A program made the position numbers and the translations under genes. Below are positions 8,919 to 18,151 of a stretch of DNA of 64,000 nt, one piece after another. Numbering within the stretch: the stretch's first letter is position 1; each line of letters begins with the position of its first letter. The notes under the pieces are model-generated. The model searched no databases and was not told the origin of the DNA. It saw nothing but the letters and a program-made list of their open reading frames with translations. The stretch comes from Pseudomonas syringae (GTDB taxonomy: Bacteria > Pseudomonadota > Gammaproteobacteria > Pseudomonadales > Pseudomonadaceae): positions 4,660,501-4,724,500 of the forward strand of contig NZ_CP066265.1 in NCBI RefSeq assembly GCF_023278085.1, read 5' to 3'.

Positions 8919-10803
8919 GGGCCGCAGCCTCCAGATTCCGGGAGTCGGCATACTCAGGCTTGAGATGGCCGTTTTCGTCGAGCAGCCAGGCGTCCATGAC
9001 CTGGCGCACGACCGGTGCCGCAACGCCAGAGCCGGACTCACCGTTCTCGACCATCACGGCAACGACGATTTTCGGGTTGTCGGCCGGCGCGAAGCCGACG
9101 AACAAGGCGTGGTCGCGATGGCGTTCCTGGACCTTGGTGCGGTCATACTTCTCGCCCTGCTTGATTGCCACGACCTGCGCCGTACCGCTCTTGCCGGCAA
9201 TCCGGTATTGCGCGCCGATGGCTGCCTTGCGTGCCGTACCGCGTGCGCCGTGCATCACTTCCTGCATGCCATGGTTGACCCGTCCCCAGTTGGCCGGGTC
9301 ACGCAGCACGATGTTCGGCATCGGGTTCTCGTCCACCGGCGGCTTGCCTTCGATGGTTCTGGCCAGATGCGGCCGGTTCCAGACGCCTTTGTTGGCCACC
9401 AGCGCGGTGGCCTGCGCCAGTTGCAGCGGCGTGGCCTGCATGTAGCCCTGGCCGATCCCGAGAATGAGCGTTTCGCCGGGGAACCAGGCCTGGCGGCGAG
9501 TGGCGCGCTTCCAGTCCCGGGACGGCATCAGGCCGGGCGATTCTTCGAACATGTCCAGCGAGACTTTTTCGCCGATACCAAACTTGTTCATGTAGGTCGC
9601 CAGCCGATCAATACCCAGCTTGTGCGCAAGGTCGTAGAAGTACGTGTCATTTGAACGCATGATCGCGGTATCCAGATCCACCCAGCCATCACCGGTGCGG
9701 TTCCAGTTACGGTATTTGTGATCGTAATTGGGCAGTTGGTAGTAGCCCGGGTCGAACACCCGCGTACTGGGCGTCACGACCCCGGCGTCCAGCGCGGCAA
9801 TCGCCACCGCAGGCTTGATGGTCGAGCCCGGAGGATAGAGGCCACGCAGAATACGGTTGAACAGCGGCCGGTCGATGGAATCGCGCAGTTCGGCGTAAGC
9901 CTTGAAGCTGATGCCGGTCACGAACAGGTTCGGGTCGAAACTGGGCGCACTGACCATCGCCAGCACTTCACCGGTACTCGGCTCCAGCGCCACAACGGCA
10001 CCACGACGCCCGCCCAGCGCGGCTTCGGCAGCTTCCTGAAGATTGATGTCCAGGCTCAGGACGATGTCCTTGCCTGGGATCGGATCAGTGCGCTTGAGTA
10101 CCCGCAACACGCGGCCACGGGCGTTGGTCTCGACCTCTTCGTAGCCGACCTGACCATGCAGATCGGGCTCGTAGAAACGCTCGATACCGGTCTTGCCGAT
10201 ATGGTGAGTGCCGCTGTAATTGATCGGATCGAGGCTTTTCAGCTCTTTTTCGTTGATGCGCCCCATGTAACCGACCGAGTGCGCAAAATGCGGCCCTTGC
10301 GGGTAGTGACGCACCAGTTGCGCAACCACTTCGACGCCCGGCAGGCGGAACTGGTTGACGGCGATCAGGGCGATCTGTTCTTCACTCAATTCAAACAGGA
10401 TCGGCACCGGCTCGAATGGCCGACGGCCCTGCTTCATACGCTTTTCGAAAATGATCCGGTCGTCGGGGGTGAGCTGCAATATCTCGACAATGGTGTCGAG
10501 CACGCTGGACCACTCGCCAGAGCGCTCGCGAGTCATGGTCAGGCTGAAGCTGGGCCGGTTGTCCGCCACCACGACGCCGTTGCGGTCGTAGATCAGGCCG
10601 CGACTGGGCGGAATCGGCTGAACGTGAACACGATTGTTTTCCGACAGCGTGGAGTGGTACTCGTACTGGATGACCTGCAGGTAATACAACCGGGCAATCA
10701 GCACACACACCAGCAACACGACCGCCACAGCACCGAACACGACCCTGCCGCGCACCAGACGTGCGTCTTTTTCGTGGTCTTTGAGGCGGATCGGTTGAGA
10801 CAT
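8908..10803 (-). CDS. mrdA: Penicillin-binding protein 2, elongasome transpeptidase
   Basis: This 631-residue class B PBP cross-links peptidoglycan during cell elongation with RodA. One transmembrane helix (about residues 22-42) precedes the pedestal domain. The transpeptidase motifs are S327-T-I-K330, S384-N-D386 and K538-S-G-T541. The gene is called pbpA in Pseudomonas. It sits 28 bases downstream of rlmH on the minus strand and overlaps rodA. Confidence 0.97.
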   Translation of the reverse strand: MSQPIRLKDHEKDARLVRGRVVFGAVAVVLLVCVLIARLYYLQVIQYEYHSTLSENNRVHVQPIPPSRGLIYDRNGVVVADNRPSFSLTMTRERSGEWSSVLDTIVEILQLTPDDRIIFEKRMKQGRRPFEPVPILFELSEEQIALIAVNQFRLPGVEVVAQLVRHYPQGPHFAHSVGYMGRINEKELKSLDPINYSGTHHIGKTGIERFYEPDLHGQVGYEEVETNARGRVLRVLKRTDPIPGKDIVLSLDINLQEAAEAALGGRRGAVVALEPSTGEVLAMVSAPSFDPNLFVTGISFKAYAELRDSIDRPLFNRILRGLYPPGSTIKPAVAIAALDAGVVTPSTRVFDPGYYQLPNYDHKYRNWNRTGDGWVDLDTAIMRSNDTYFYDLAHKLGIDRLATYMNKFGIGEKVSLDMFEESPGLMPSRDWKRATRRQAWFPGETLILGIGQGYMQATPLQLAQATALVANKGVWNRPHLARTIEGKPPVDENPMPNIVLRDPANWGRVNHGMQEVMHGARGTARKAAIGAQYRIAGKSGTAQVVAIKQGEKYDRTKVQERHRDHALFVGFAPADNPKIVVAVMVENGESGSGVAAPVVRQVMDAWLLDENGHLKPEYADSRNLEAAAREE

Positions 10804-10831
10804 TTAGGCCGTGTTCACAGTAAAGACGATG

Positions 10832-11299
10832 CTACTTGTGATAAGGGTGCCCGGACAGAACGGTCCAGGCGCGATACATCTGCTCGCCGATCAGGATGCG
10901 CACCAGCGGGTGCGGCAAAGTCAGCGGCGACAGCGACCAGCGTTGCTCGCTGCGCGCACAGACCTCAGGTGCCAAGCCCTCGGGGCCACCCACCATCAGG
11001 TTGACCGTGCGTGCATCGAGACGCCAGCGATCGAGTTCGACCGCCAGTTGCTCGGTACTCCAGGGTTTGCCATGCACTTCCAGCGTGACAATCCGCTCGC
11101 CCGGCTGCACCTTCGCCAGCATCGCTTCGCCTTCCTGACGGATAAAGCGCGCGACGTCGGCGTTCTTGCCACGGGTATTGAGCGGAATTTCCACCAGTTC
11201 GAGGGCAAGCTCGGAGGGCATGCGCTTGGCGTATTCGTGCCAGCCTTCCTCCACCCACTTGGGCATGCGCGAACCCACCGCGATCAGACGCAGACGCAC
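10832..11299 (-). CDS. rlmH: 23S rRNA pseudouridine-1915 N3-methyltransferase
   Basis: This 155-residue SPOUT-fold methyltransferase uses SAM to methylate pseudouridine 1915 in helix 69 of 23S rRNA, acting on assembled 70S ribosomes. The C-terminal half carries the knot signature [10 protein letters not shown] followed by [23 protein letters not shown], which is diagnostic. The length is exactly typical. It lies between rsfS and mrdA, the conserved proteobacterial order. Confidence 0.97.
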   Translation of the reverse strand: MRLRLIAVGSRMPKWVEEGWHEYAKRMPSELALELVEIPLNTRGKNADVARFIRQEGEAMLAKVQPGERIVTLEVHGKPWSTEQLAVELDRWRLDARTVNLMVGGPEGLAPEVCARSEQRWSLSPLTLPHPLVRILIGEQMYRAWTVLSGHPYHK

Positions 11300-11308
11300 A
11301 TCAAACCC

Positions 11309-11695
11309 TTATTCGTTGCCCGGTGTGTGGTGCGCAGCGCTGGCTGCACGGCTTTGCTCGGCGCCCTGCCACAGACGCTCCAGGTCGTAGAACTGGCGTG
11401 CAGCAGCGGTCATCACATGAACGATCACGTCGCCCAGGTCCAGCAGAACCCAGTCGCTGTCGCCCTTGCCTTCTTCGCTCAGGGATTTCAGACCGGCAGC
11501 CTTGACCTTGTCACGGACGCTGTCGACCAGTGCATTCAGCTGGCGATTGGAAGTACCGGTGCAGATCAGCATGTAATCGGCGATGCTGGTCTTGTCACGC
11601 ACGTCGATGGTCAGGATGTCGGCACCCTTGATCTCTTCGAGGGCTGCAACCGCAACCTTGACGACTTCTTCACTGCTCATTTTTTGCTTTGTCAT
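11309..11695 (-). CDS. rsfS: Ribosomal silencing factor RsfS
   Basis: This 128-residue member of the Iojap/RsfS family binds ribosomal protein L14 and blocks subunit joining under nutrient limitation. Family motifs include DILTIDVRDKTSIADYMLICTGTS and the GDSDWVLLDLGDVIVHVM stretch. The ATG at 11695 has a GAG-containing site upstream; an internal ATG at 11680 has none. It ends 9 bases before rlmH and follows nadD, again the conserved order. Confidence 0.96.
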   Translation of the reverse strand: MTKQKMSSEEVVKVAVAALEEIKGADILTIDVRDKTSIADYMLICTGTSNRQLNALVDSVRDKVKAAGLKSLSEEGKGDSDWVLLDLGDVIVHVMTAAARQFYDLERLWQGAEQSRAASAAHHTPGNE

Positions 11696-11755
11696 ATAAA
11701 ACTCATTCAGCTCGTATGTGTGGGACCGCCCAAACGCTTGTCGATAAAAGCAGTT

Positions 11756-12436
11756 TCAGGGCAACCCATCTGTGTTCGGCGCACGGTAAAGCCCGTGCGC
11801 ATCGATATAGGCCAGTACCGCGTCTGGCACCAGAAAACGTACCGACTTACCGCTGGCCAGCAGTTGACGGATCTGGGTGGCAGACACCGATAAAGGCGTC
11901 TGCCAGACGAATGTAATCTGTCCGCCCGGCCCTTTCAGGGCCTTGGGATCGCTGACTGCGCGCGCCGCCAGCAGGTTGCGCATGGCATCCGGCGATTCGC
12001 TGTCCGCGTCCGGGCGTTGCAGCACCACGATATGGCAGTGCTCCAGCAGTTCTTCCCACCTGTGCCAGGTCGGCAGCCCGCAAAAGGCATCCCAACCCAG
12101 CAACAGGAACAACTGGTCCTGAGGCGCCAGTTCTGCGCGCATCGATTCCAGCGTGTCGAGGGTGTACGACGGTTTGTCCCGTTTCAGTTCACGGTCATCC
12201 ACCGTCAAGGGCGACACACCGGCAACCGCACTCCTGACCATCGCCAGACGGTCCTGAGCGGCAACGCTCGGCATGTCACGATGCGGGGGCCTGGCGCTGG
12301 GCGTCAGGCGCAACTCATCGAGTTCCAGCAGTTCAGCCACTTCAAGCGCACCGCGCAAGTGACCGATATGCACCGGATCGAACGTCCCGCCGAGCATGCC
12401 GATACGTCTGGGCAGCACAGCCACGGGCTCGCTCAA
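11756..12436 (-). CDS. nadD: Nicotinate-nucleotide adenylyltransferase
   Basis: This 226-residue enzyme joins nicotinate mononucleotide and ATP to form deamido-NAD in NAD synthesis. The nucleotidyltransferase signature [11 protein letters not shown] lies at residues 16-26, and the C-terminal [13 protein letters not shown] matches the ISSTxIR motif of the family. It starts one base after the proA stop, which points to a shared transcript. Confidence 0.96.
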   Translation of the reverse strand: MSEPVAVLPRRIGMLGGTFDPVHIGHLRGALEVAELLELDELRLTPSARPPHRDMPSVAAQDRLAMVRSAVAGVSPLTVDDRELKRDKPSYTLDTLESMRAELAPQDQLFLLLGWDAFCGLPTWHRWEELLEHCHIVVLQRPDADSESPDAMRNLLAARAVSDPKALKGPGGQITFVWQTPLSVSATQIRQLLASGKSVRFLVPDAVLAYIDAHGLYRAPNTDGLP

Positions 12437-12437
12437 G

Positions 12438-13703
12438 TCAGGCTTGTCCGCGCAATTGACCGTCGCCGATCACGATGTACTTCTCGCAGGTCAAGCCTTC
12501 CAGCCCGACCGGGCCGCGGGCGTGCAGCTTATCAGTAGAAATGCCGATCTCGGCACCCAATCCGTATTCGAAGCCGTCAGCGAAGCTAGTCGGCGCATTG
12601 ACCATGACCGAACTGGAGTCGACTTCGGCCATGAAGCGGCGAATCTGGCCCTGATGCTCGGACACGATGGCGTCGCTGTGATGCGAGCCATAGTCATTGA
12701 TGTGTTCGATGGCCTGGTCCAGCCCGCTGACCACACGAATGGACAGGATCGCCGCCAGGTACTCGGTGTGCCAGTCCTCTTCGGTTGCGGCAATGACATC
12801 GATCAGCTCGCGGGTGCGTTCGCAGCCGCGCAACTCGACGCCCTTCTCGCGGAACTGCGCCGACATCGGCGGCAGGAAATCGGCTGCCACGGTCTGATCG
12901 ACCAGCAGGGTTTCCATCGCGCCACAAATACCGTAGCGATAGGTCTTGGCGTTGAACGCGATCTTCTGCGCCTTGGGCAGGTCGGCATGCGCGCTGACAT
13001 ACACATGGCAGATACCGTCCAGATGCTTGATGACCGGCACCCGGGCGTCGCGACTGACCCGCTCGATCAGGCCCTTGCCGCCGCGCGGGACGATGACGTC
13101 CACGTACTCGGGCATGGTGATCAGCGCACCGACGGCGGCACGGTCAGTGGTTTCCACCACTTGCACCACGGCAGCTGGCAAACCGGCCTCGGCCAGACCG
13201 CGCTCGATACAGGCCGCAATGGCCCGATTGGAGTGAATCGCTTCGGAGCCGCCGCGCAGAATAGTCGCGTTACCGGACTTCAGGCACAGACTGGCAGCGT
13301 CGATGGTCACATTCGGACGCGACTCGTAGATGATGCCCACAACACCCAGCGGCACGCGCATCTTGCCGACCTGAATACCCGATGGCCGATAGCTCATGTC
13401 GCGGATCGCACCGACCGGATCTGCCAGACTGGCGACCTGACGCAACCCGACAATCATGCTGTCGATGCGTGCGGGGGTCAGTGCCAGACGTTCCAGCATG
13501 GCCGGCTCAAGCCCGCTCGCCTGACCGTTGGCCAGGTCCAGCGCATTGGCGGCAGACAGCTCGTCGCGAGCGGCGTCGAGCGCCGCGGCGGTGGCTTGCA
13601 GGGCGCGGTTCTTCTGCGCGGTGCTGGCACGACCGATCACGCGCGATGCTTCGCGGGCGGCGCGACCCAGGCGGGTCATGTAGTCAAGAACGGACTCGGT
13701 CAT
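12438..13703 (-). CDS. proA: Gamma-glutamyl phosphate reductase
   Basis: This 421-residue NADPH-dependent enzyme reduces gamma-glutamyl phosphate to glutamate semialdehyde in proline synthesis. The catalytic cysteine C260 lies in [13 protein letters not shown], and the ProA signature [15 protein letters not shown] precedes it. The length is standard. It heads the minus-strand run; a good -10 element lies just upstream. The partner proB is not in the window, as is usual for Pseudomonas. Confidence 0.97.
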   Translation of the reverse strand: MTESVLDYMTRLGRAAREASRVIGRASTAQKNRALQATAAALDAARDELSAANALDLANGQASGLEPAMLERLALTPARIDSMIVGLRQVASLADPVGAIRDMSYRPSGIQVGKMRVPLGVVGIIYESRPNVTIDAASLCLKSGNATILRGGSEAIHSNRAIAACIERGLAEAGLPAAVVQVVETTDRAAVGALITMPEYVDVIVPRGGKGLIERVSRDARVPVIKHLDGICHVYVSAHADLPKAQKIAFNAKTYRYGICGAMETLLVDQTVAADFLPPMSAQFREKGVELRGCERTRELIDVIAATEEDWHTEYLAAILSIRVVSGLDQAIEHINDYGSHHSDAIVSEHQGQIRRFMAEVDSSSVMVNAPTSFADGFEYGLGAEIGISTDKLHARGPVGLEGLTCEKYIVIGDGQLRGQA

Positions 13704-14009
13704 GGTCTCAGAGGTCTTGGCAAAGAGGAAAGCGGCCGATTATAGCTGTCGTGGGGCACGAACGACAGCGCAGACAGGCGGATGGTCAATAACAGTGCGC
13801 AGATTTCTGCCCGTTCGCGGCCCGCCTGCGTAACTCGACGAGCAGTCGTGCGACGTGGCACTCGGCTGGCCATGCCAAGCGAAGGCCGGATGGGCTGTCA
13901 TGATTTCGTCATTTTCAGAAACAACAAAGTCGTTAATACCGACACATTCAGCTGCAATTAAAGTTGCGCTTGCTATGATCGGGCATCTTCTCAAACTGCC
14001 CGTCCGATT
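13704..14009. other. Intergenic region between divergent proA and mpg
   Basis: This 306-bp gap separates two divergent genes and so must hold both promoters. Besides the proA -10 box, the plus strand has TATGAT at about 13974 as a possible -10 for the glycosylase gene, without a clear -35. Small open frames here show no family signature and no ribosome-binding site, so no gene is called. Confidence 0.6.
13739..13744 (-). promoter_or_regulatory. Candidate -10 box for proA
   Basis: The minus strand reads a perfect TATAAT here, 35 bases before the proA ATG. No convincing -35 hexamer is seen at 16-18 bases (best GTCGTT). The position suggests a sigma-70 start just upstream of proA, driving proA-nadD and perhaps genes beyond. 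Confidence 0.4.
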
Positions 14010-14693
14010 ATGCCCACTGCTGCGCCCATTCCCCTCCCTGACCGTTTTTTCCAGCGCGATGCCCAGCTACTGGCGCGCGACCTGCTGGGCAAGGTCATCC
14101 GCCACAAGGTCGGTGATCTCTGGCTGGCGGCACGGATCATCGAAACCGAAGCCTACTATTGCGCGGAGAAAGGCAGCCACGCCTCGCTCGGCTACACCGA
14201 AAAACGCAAGGCGCTGTTCCTCGAAGGCGGCCACATCTATATGTACTACGCGCGCGGCGGCGACTCGCTGAATTTCAGCGCCGAAGGGCCGGGCAATGCA
14301 GTGCTGATCAAATCCGCATTCCCGTGGACCGATGCCACCAGCGACGAAAACGCCCTGGCGCAGATGCAGCTGAACAATCCCGACGCCAGCGGCGAAATCC
14401 GCCCGGCGCAACGGCTTTGCGCGGGCCAGACGCTGCTGTGCAAGGCACTCGGCCTGAAAGTGCCTGCCTGGGACGCCAAGCGTTTCGATCCACAACGCCT
14501 GTTGGTCGAGGACGTCGGCCAGACACCTGAACGGATTATCCAGACCACCCGACTGGGCATCCCCAGCGGACGCGATGAGCATTTGCTGTATCGCTTCGTG
14601 GACGCCGGTTACGCACGATTCTGCACACGGAACCCTCTCAGACGCGGTCAGGTCGAAGGCCGCGACTACTTACTTCTCGATCAAGGAAACTGA
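14010..14693 (+). CDS. mpg: DNA-3-methyladenine glycosylase (AAG/Mpg family)
   Basis: This 227-residue base-excision repair enzyme has the fold of human alkyladenine glycosylase and removes alkylated and deaminated purines. The active-site segment RIIETEAYY supplies the catalytic glutamate, and GGHIYMYYARG with the NFSAEGPGNAVLIKS stretch matches the rest of the family pocket. It is not related to E. coli Tag or AlkA. It ends three bases before the DedA-PAP2 gene, so the two probably share a transcript, though no functional link is obvious. Confidence 0.93.
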   Translation: MPTAAPIPLPDRFFQRDAQLLARDLLGKVIRHKVGDLWLAARIIETEAYYCAEKGSHASLGYTEKRKALFLEGGHIYMYYARGGDSLNFSAEGPGNAVLIKSAFPWTDATSDENALAQMQLNNPDASGEIRPAQRLCAGQTLLCKALGLKVPAWDAKRFDPQRLLVEDVGQTPERIIQTTRLGIPSGRDEHLLYRFVDAGYARFCTRNPLRRGQVEGRDYLLLDQGN

Positions 14694-14696
14694 CCC

Positions 14697-16019
14697 ATGG
14701 GCGACCTGCTCAATGGCATGACCGGCTGGTTGACGGCAAACCCCTCCTGGGTGGCTGTCGCGATCTTCTTAGTCGCTTTTACCGAGTGTGTCGCGATTGT
14801 CGGGATCGTCGTGCCGGGCACGGTGATCATGTTTGCCATTGCCGCCCTCGCGGGTAGCGGCATTCTGCCGTTGAGCGAAGTCCTGTTGCTGGGCTTTCTG
14901 GGCGGGCTGCTCGGCGATGCGGTGTCGTACTTCATCGGTCGTCGTTTCCACCAGAGCATCCGCCAGTTGCCGGGCCTGCGCACGCACCCGGAATGGATGG
15001 CCGGGGCCGAAACCTATTTTCATCGTTACGGGATTGCCAGCCTGCTGGTTGGCCGCTTCATCGGCCCGCTGCGGCCCATGCTGCCGATGATCGCCGGTAT
15101 GTGCGACATGCCGCTGCCACGCTTTATAGCAGTCAGTGTGCTGGCGGCCGCGGGCTGGTCAATTGCCTACCTGATGCCTGGCTGGGCGGCCGGTGCGGCC
15201 ATTCGCCTGCCGCTGCCGGAAGGTTTCTGGCCTGAGGCTGCGGTGGTCGGTGGCGGGCTGGCGATTCTGTTCGGCCTGAGCATCCAGAGCAGCATTCGCC
15301 AGAAGCGCTATGCCACCAAGGTGATTTCCGCGCTCAGCCTGATCCTGGTAGCCGCCCTGTTCATCGGCTGGCCGCACCTGGCCGATTTCGATAACGGCCT
15401 GATGACGCTGGTCCAGGAAAACCGCAGTGAAGCCGCGCAGAACATTGTGCTGTTCGTCACCAGCATCGGTGACTTCAAGGCTCAATTGCTGGCGGCGTCC
15501 CTGCTGATCATCGTGCTGGCGGTGGCCAGACAATGGCGCCATGCAGCTTTTGCACTGACCGTTACCCTGGGCACCGCCGTAGCGAACGGCACACTGAAAA
15601 CGCTGTTCGCCCGTGCGCGCCCGGAAGTGCTGCTTGATCCGATCACCTCCTACAGCATGCCCAGCGGCCACAGCTCTGCGGCTTTCGCGCTGTTCATGAC
15701 CCTTGCCGTGCTGGCGGGACGTGGCCAGCCGGTACGCTTGCGCCTGACCTGGATGCTGGTCTGCGGCATTCCGGCGCTGTCGATTGCCCTGTCGCGGGTG
15801 TACCTGGGCGTTCACTGGCCGACGGATATCCTGGCCGGCATGCTCCTGGCGTTCTGCGTCTGCGCTGCCAGCCTGGCGTTCTTCCAGCGCAAGGAATCGC
15901 TGCCTGCGATGTCCGTCCGGGTCTGGTGGCTGGTGGTTCCGGCGATGACTGCGCTGCTCGGCATATTTGCCGTGCGCGCCTTGTCCCATGCGGTGTTGCG
16001 TTATCAGTACTTACCGTAA
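14697..16019 (+). CDS. DedA-family / PAP2 phosphatase fusion membrane protein
   Basis: This 440-residue polytopic inner-membrane protein joins two domains. Residues 1-200 are DedA-like (VAFTECVAIVGIVVPGTVIM, then GDAVSYFIGRR and GRFIGPLRPMLPMIAGM), a family now linked to undecaprenyl-phosphate or phospholipid translocation. Residues about 210-420 are a PAP2 phosphatase with all three motifs: KTLFARARP, PSGHS and SRVYLGVHWPTD. The pairing suggests dephosphorylation and flipping of a lipid carrier such as undecaprenyl pyrophosphate, which is inference from the domains. A ribosome site (AAGGAAA) precedes the ATG. Confidence 0.9.
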   Translation: MGDLLNGMTGWLTANPSWVAVAIFLVAFTECVAIVGIVVPGTVIMFAIAALAGSGILPLSEVLLLGFLGGLLGDAVSYFIGRRFHQSIRQLPGLRTHPEWMAGAETYFHRYGIASLLVGRFIGPLRPMLPMIAGMCDMPLPRFIAVSVLAAAGWSIAYLMPGWAAGAAIRLPLPEGFWPEAAVVGGGLAILFGLSIQSSIRQKRYATKVISALSLILVAALFIGWPHLADFDNGLMTLVQENRSEAAQNIVLFVTSIGDFKAQLLAASLLIIVLAVARQWRHAAFALTVTLGTAVANGTLKTLFARARPEVLLDPITSYSMPSGHSSAAFALFMTLAVLAGRGQPVRLRLTWMLVCGIPALSIALSRVYLGVHWPTDILAGMLLAFCVCAASLAFFQRKESLPAMSVRVWWLVVPAMTALLGIFAVRALSHAVLRYQYLP

Positions 16020-16113
16020 ACAGAGAAGCTGACAGCTTGCCAGCGCGCCTTCGAGGCGTTGTCTACACTCCCGAAACAGGAGAGTGAGCGACGGCGTTGC
16101 CGAAGGAGTGTTG

Positions 16114-18141
16114 ATGTCTCGCCTGATTCGTTATACCGCCTCGCGGCGTCGGCAACGCGGTGCAATCGGCCTGATGGCCGCGCTGACGCTGGGGCTGGCG
16201 TTGCTGTGCGCGCTGGTAGTGGTCGACAGCGGCAGGCTTTATCTGGAGAAGCGTTCGCTGCAGAGGGTCGCGGACATTGCCGCACTGGAAGCCGCTGGCC
16301 GCCGAGGCACGTGCAGCGGCATATCTAGTAGCGCCGCCGACTTTGCCAGGCAGAGTGCCATACGCAATGGCTTTACCCCCGGTAGCGACAGTCGCGCACT
16401 GGCAACCCGTTGCGGCACGCTGGTGTTGAATGCCCTGAGCCAGCGGACGTTCAGCGTCGACCCGACACAGGCGCTGGCCATTGAAGTGGTCGCCACACAC
16501 CCGGTACCGCGCAGCATCGCCGCCGGTATCGGGGCCTTGTTCGGCGGCTCGGCGACGCCCGTGAACATTCCGCTCAGCGCCACCGCCGTCGCAGCGAGCG
16601 CCTCGCCACTGGCAGCCCTGACCATCCGCAGCGCGACGGTCAGCATAGACAGCACCCGGGCGGCGATCCTCAACCCGGTCATCGGCAGCCTGCTCGGCGG
16701 CACGCTGAACCTCAGCGTTGCCAACTGGCAAGGTCTTGCCAGCACCGATCTCAGCCTGCTCAGCTACCTGAACCGGCTCAAGACCGACCTCAATCTGACG
16801 GCCGTGGGTTATAGCAGCGTGCTCAACACCTCGGTGTCGGTCAGCCAGTTGATTCAAAGCGCAATCAATGTGCTGGACCCCGGCGCGACGCTGGGCGGCA
16901 CCGCGACCATTGCCGGCCTGCAGGCTCTGAAGCTGGCTTCCGGCGCAACCACGGTGGTATTGGGCGACCTACTATCGATACAGGGCGCCCCGGACATCGC
17001 CGCCTTGAACGCCAATCTGCGCCTGATGGACCTGGTCCAGGGCATCGCGCAACTGGCCAATGACAAAACCGGTATTTCAACCGCTGCGCAGATCAATGTC
17101 GGCAATCTGGCGCAGGTCACGACGCGCATTCAGGTGATCGAGCCGCCGCAGCTATCAGCCATCGGCGACCCGAGCAAGATCGACCCGGCCAACCCCAAGA
17201 CCGGTGCCAACCGGATTTACGTGCGCACCGCGCAAATGCGCGCGCTGGTCTCGATCAACCTGCCGGTGCTGGGCACGATTACGTCGCTGGTCAACAGCGC
17301 GGGCTCGGTGGTCGGCAGCCTGACGCCGATTCTTAACAGTGCATTGAATCTGAATATTGCCGGGCTGGCGACTTCGGCTACCTGCGCGCTGGGGCTGACC
17401 AGTTGCATGGTGACCGATTTCCAGTTTCTGACCTCAGGCACATCTGGCCCCAGTATCGACCTGAGCCTGTCGCTGGCCAGTGCCGATAGCTATGTCACCG
17501 GCTTCACCTGCACCAGCAACACCAGCAAAACCCTCAGCGTCAAAACCGACGCAGCCTTGCTAAGTGCCAAGGTCGGTCAGATATCTGACAGCAACGCTTT
17601 TCCGGCCAGCACTGATCCAGCGGCAATCACCGCCCTGCCCCTGCCGGTGATTGATATCGGCACCAAAACCTGCCAGAAAATCGCTGGCCTACTGGGCAAC
17701 TGCACCACCCGCGTCCCCTTCGGCGGTGGCGGTATCGGCCTCACGTTCGACACGGTCAGCCAGTCAGCACTGGGCAGCTCGTCGGTTGTCAGTACCACCT
17801 TCGGTTCGCCCAATCTGCCGGAAATCAGCAACTCGCCGTATTTCCTGACACGCGTTGCGGATACCAAGCCGAGCACCTTGCTCAACGGCACGGTTTCAAG
17901 CGTGAAGGTGAATGTCTACAAACCTGCGACCAGTAACGTGCTCGGCAATGTCATCACCGGAGCAGCTGCAACGCTGAGCAGCCTGACCCTTGCGCTGGAT
18001 ACCATCGTCGACGACACGCTGACCCGCTTGCTGACATCGGTTGTTGACCCGCTCTTCGAGTCGCTGGGCCTGAACCTGGGGGCCACCGACGTCGGCGCCA
18101 ACCTGAGCTGCAACCTGGGCCAGGCGACGCTGGTGATCTAG
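16114..18141 (+). CDS. tadG: TadG-like pilus assembly protein
   Basis: This 675-residue protein begins with a basic leader RRRQRGAIGLMAALTLGL and one transmembrane segment, followed by GRLYLEKRSLQRVADIAALEAA, the signature of TadG/TadE-type Flp pilus proteins. The rest is a long Ser/Thr/Ala-rich exported region with few cysteines. I could not recognise a von Willebrand A domain, which some TadG proteins carry. The ATG at 16114 has GGAG seven bases upstream and is preferred over the GTG at 16084. It lies beside the PprA/PprB regulators, as in P. aeruginosa, and convergent with pprA. Confidence 0.8.
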   Translation: MSRLIRYTASRRRQRGAIGLMAALTLGLALLCALVVVDSGRLYLEKRSLQRVADIAALEAAGRRGTCSGISSSAADFARQSAIRNGFTPGSDSRALATRCGTLVLNALSQRTFSVDPTQALAIEVVATHPVPRSIAAGIGALFGGSATPVNIPLSATAVAASASPLAALTIRSATVSIDSTRAAILNPVIGSLLGGTLNLSVANWQGLASTDLSLLSYLNRLKTDLNLTAVGYSSVLNTSVSVSQLIQSAINVLDPGATLGGTATIAGLQALKLASGATTVVLGDLLSIQGAPDIAALNANLRLMDLVQGIAQLANDKTGISTAAQINVGNLAQVTTRIQVIEPPQLSAIGDPSKIDPANPKTGANRIYVRTAQMRALVSINLPVLGTITSLVNSAGSVVGSLTPILNSALNLNIAGLATSATCALGLTSCMVTDFQFLTSGTSGPSIDLSLSLASADSYVTGFTCTSNTSKTLSVKTDAALLSAKVGQISDSNAFPASTDPAAITALPLPVIDIGTKTCQKIAGLLGNCTTRVPFGGGGIGLTFDTVSQSALGSSSVVSTTFGSPNLPEISNSPYFLTRVADTKPSTLLNGTVSSVKVNVYKPATSNVLGNVITGAAATLSSLTLALDTIVDDTLTRLLTSVVDPLFESLGLNLGATDVGANLSCNLGQATLVI

Positions 18142-18151
18142 CGCGGTTCAC

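Noticed and set aside
13740..13994. 84-codon minus-strand frame in the proA-mpg gap
   Set aside because: No ribosome site or family signature, and it covers the proA promoter region.
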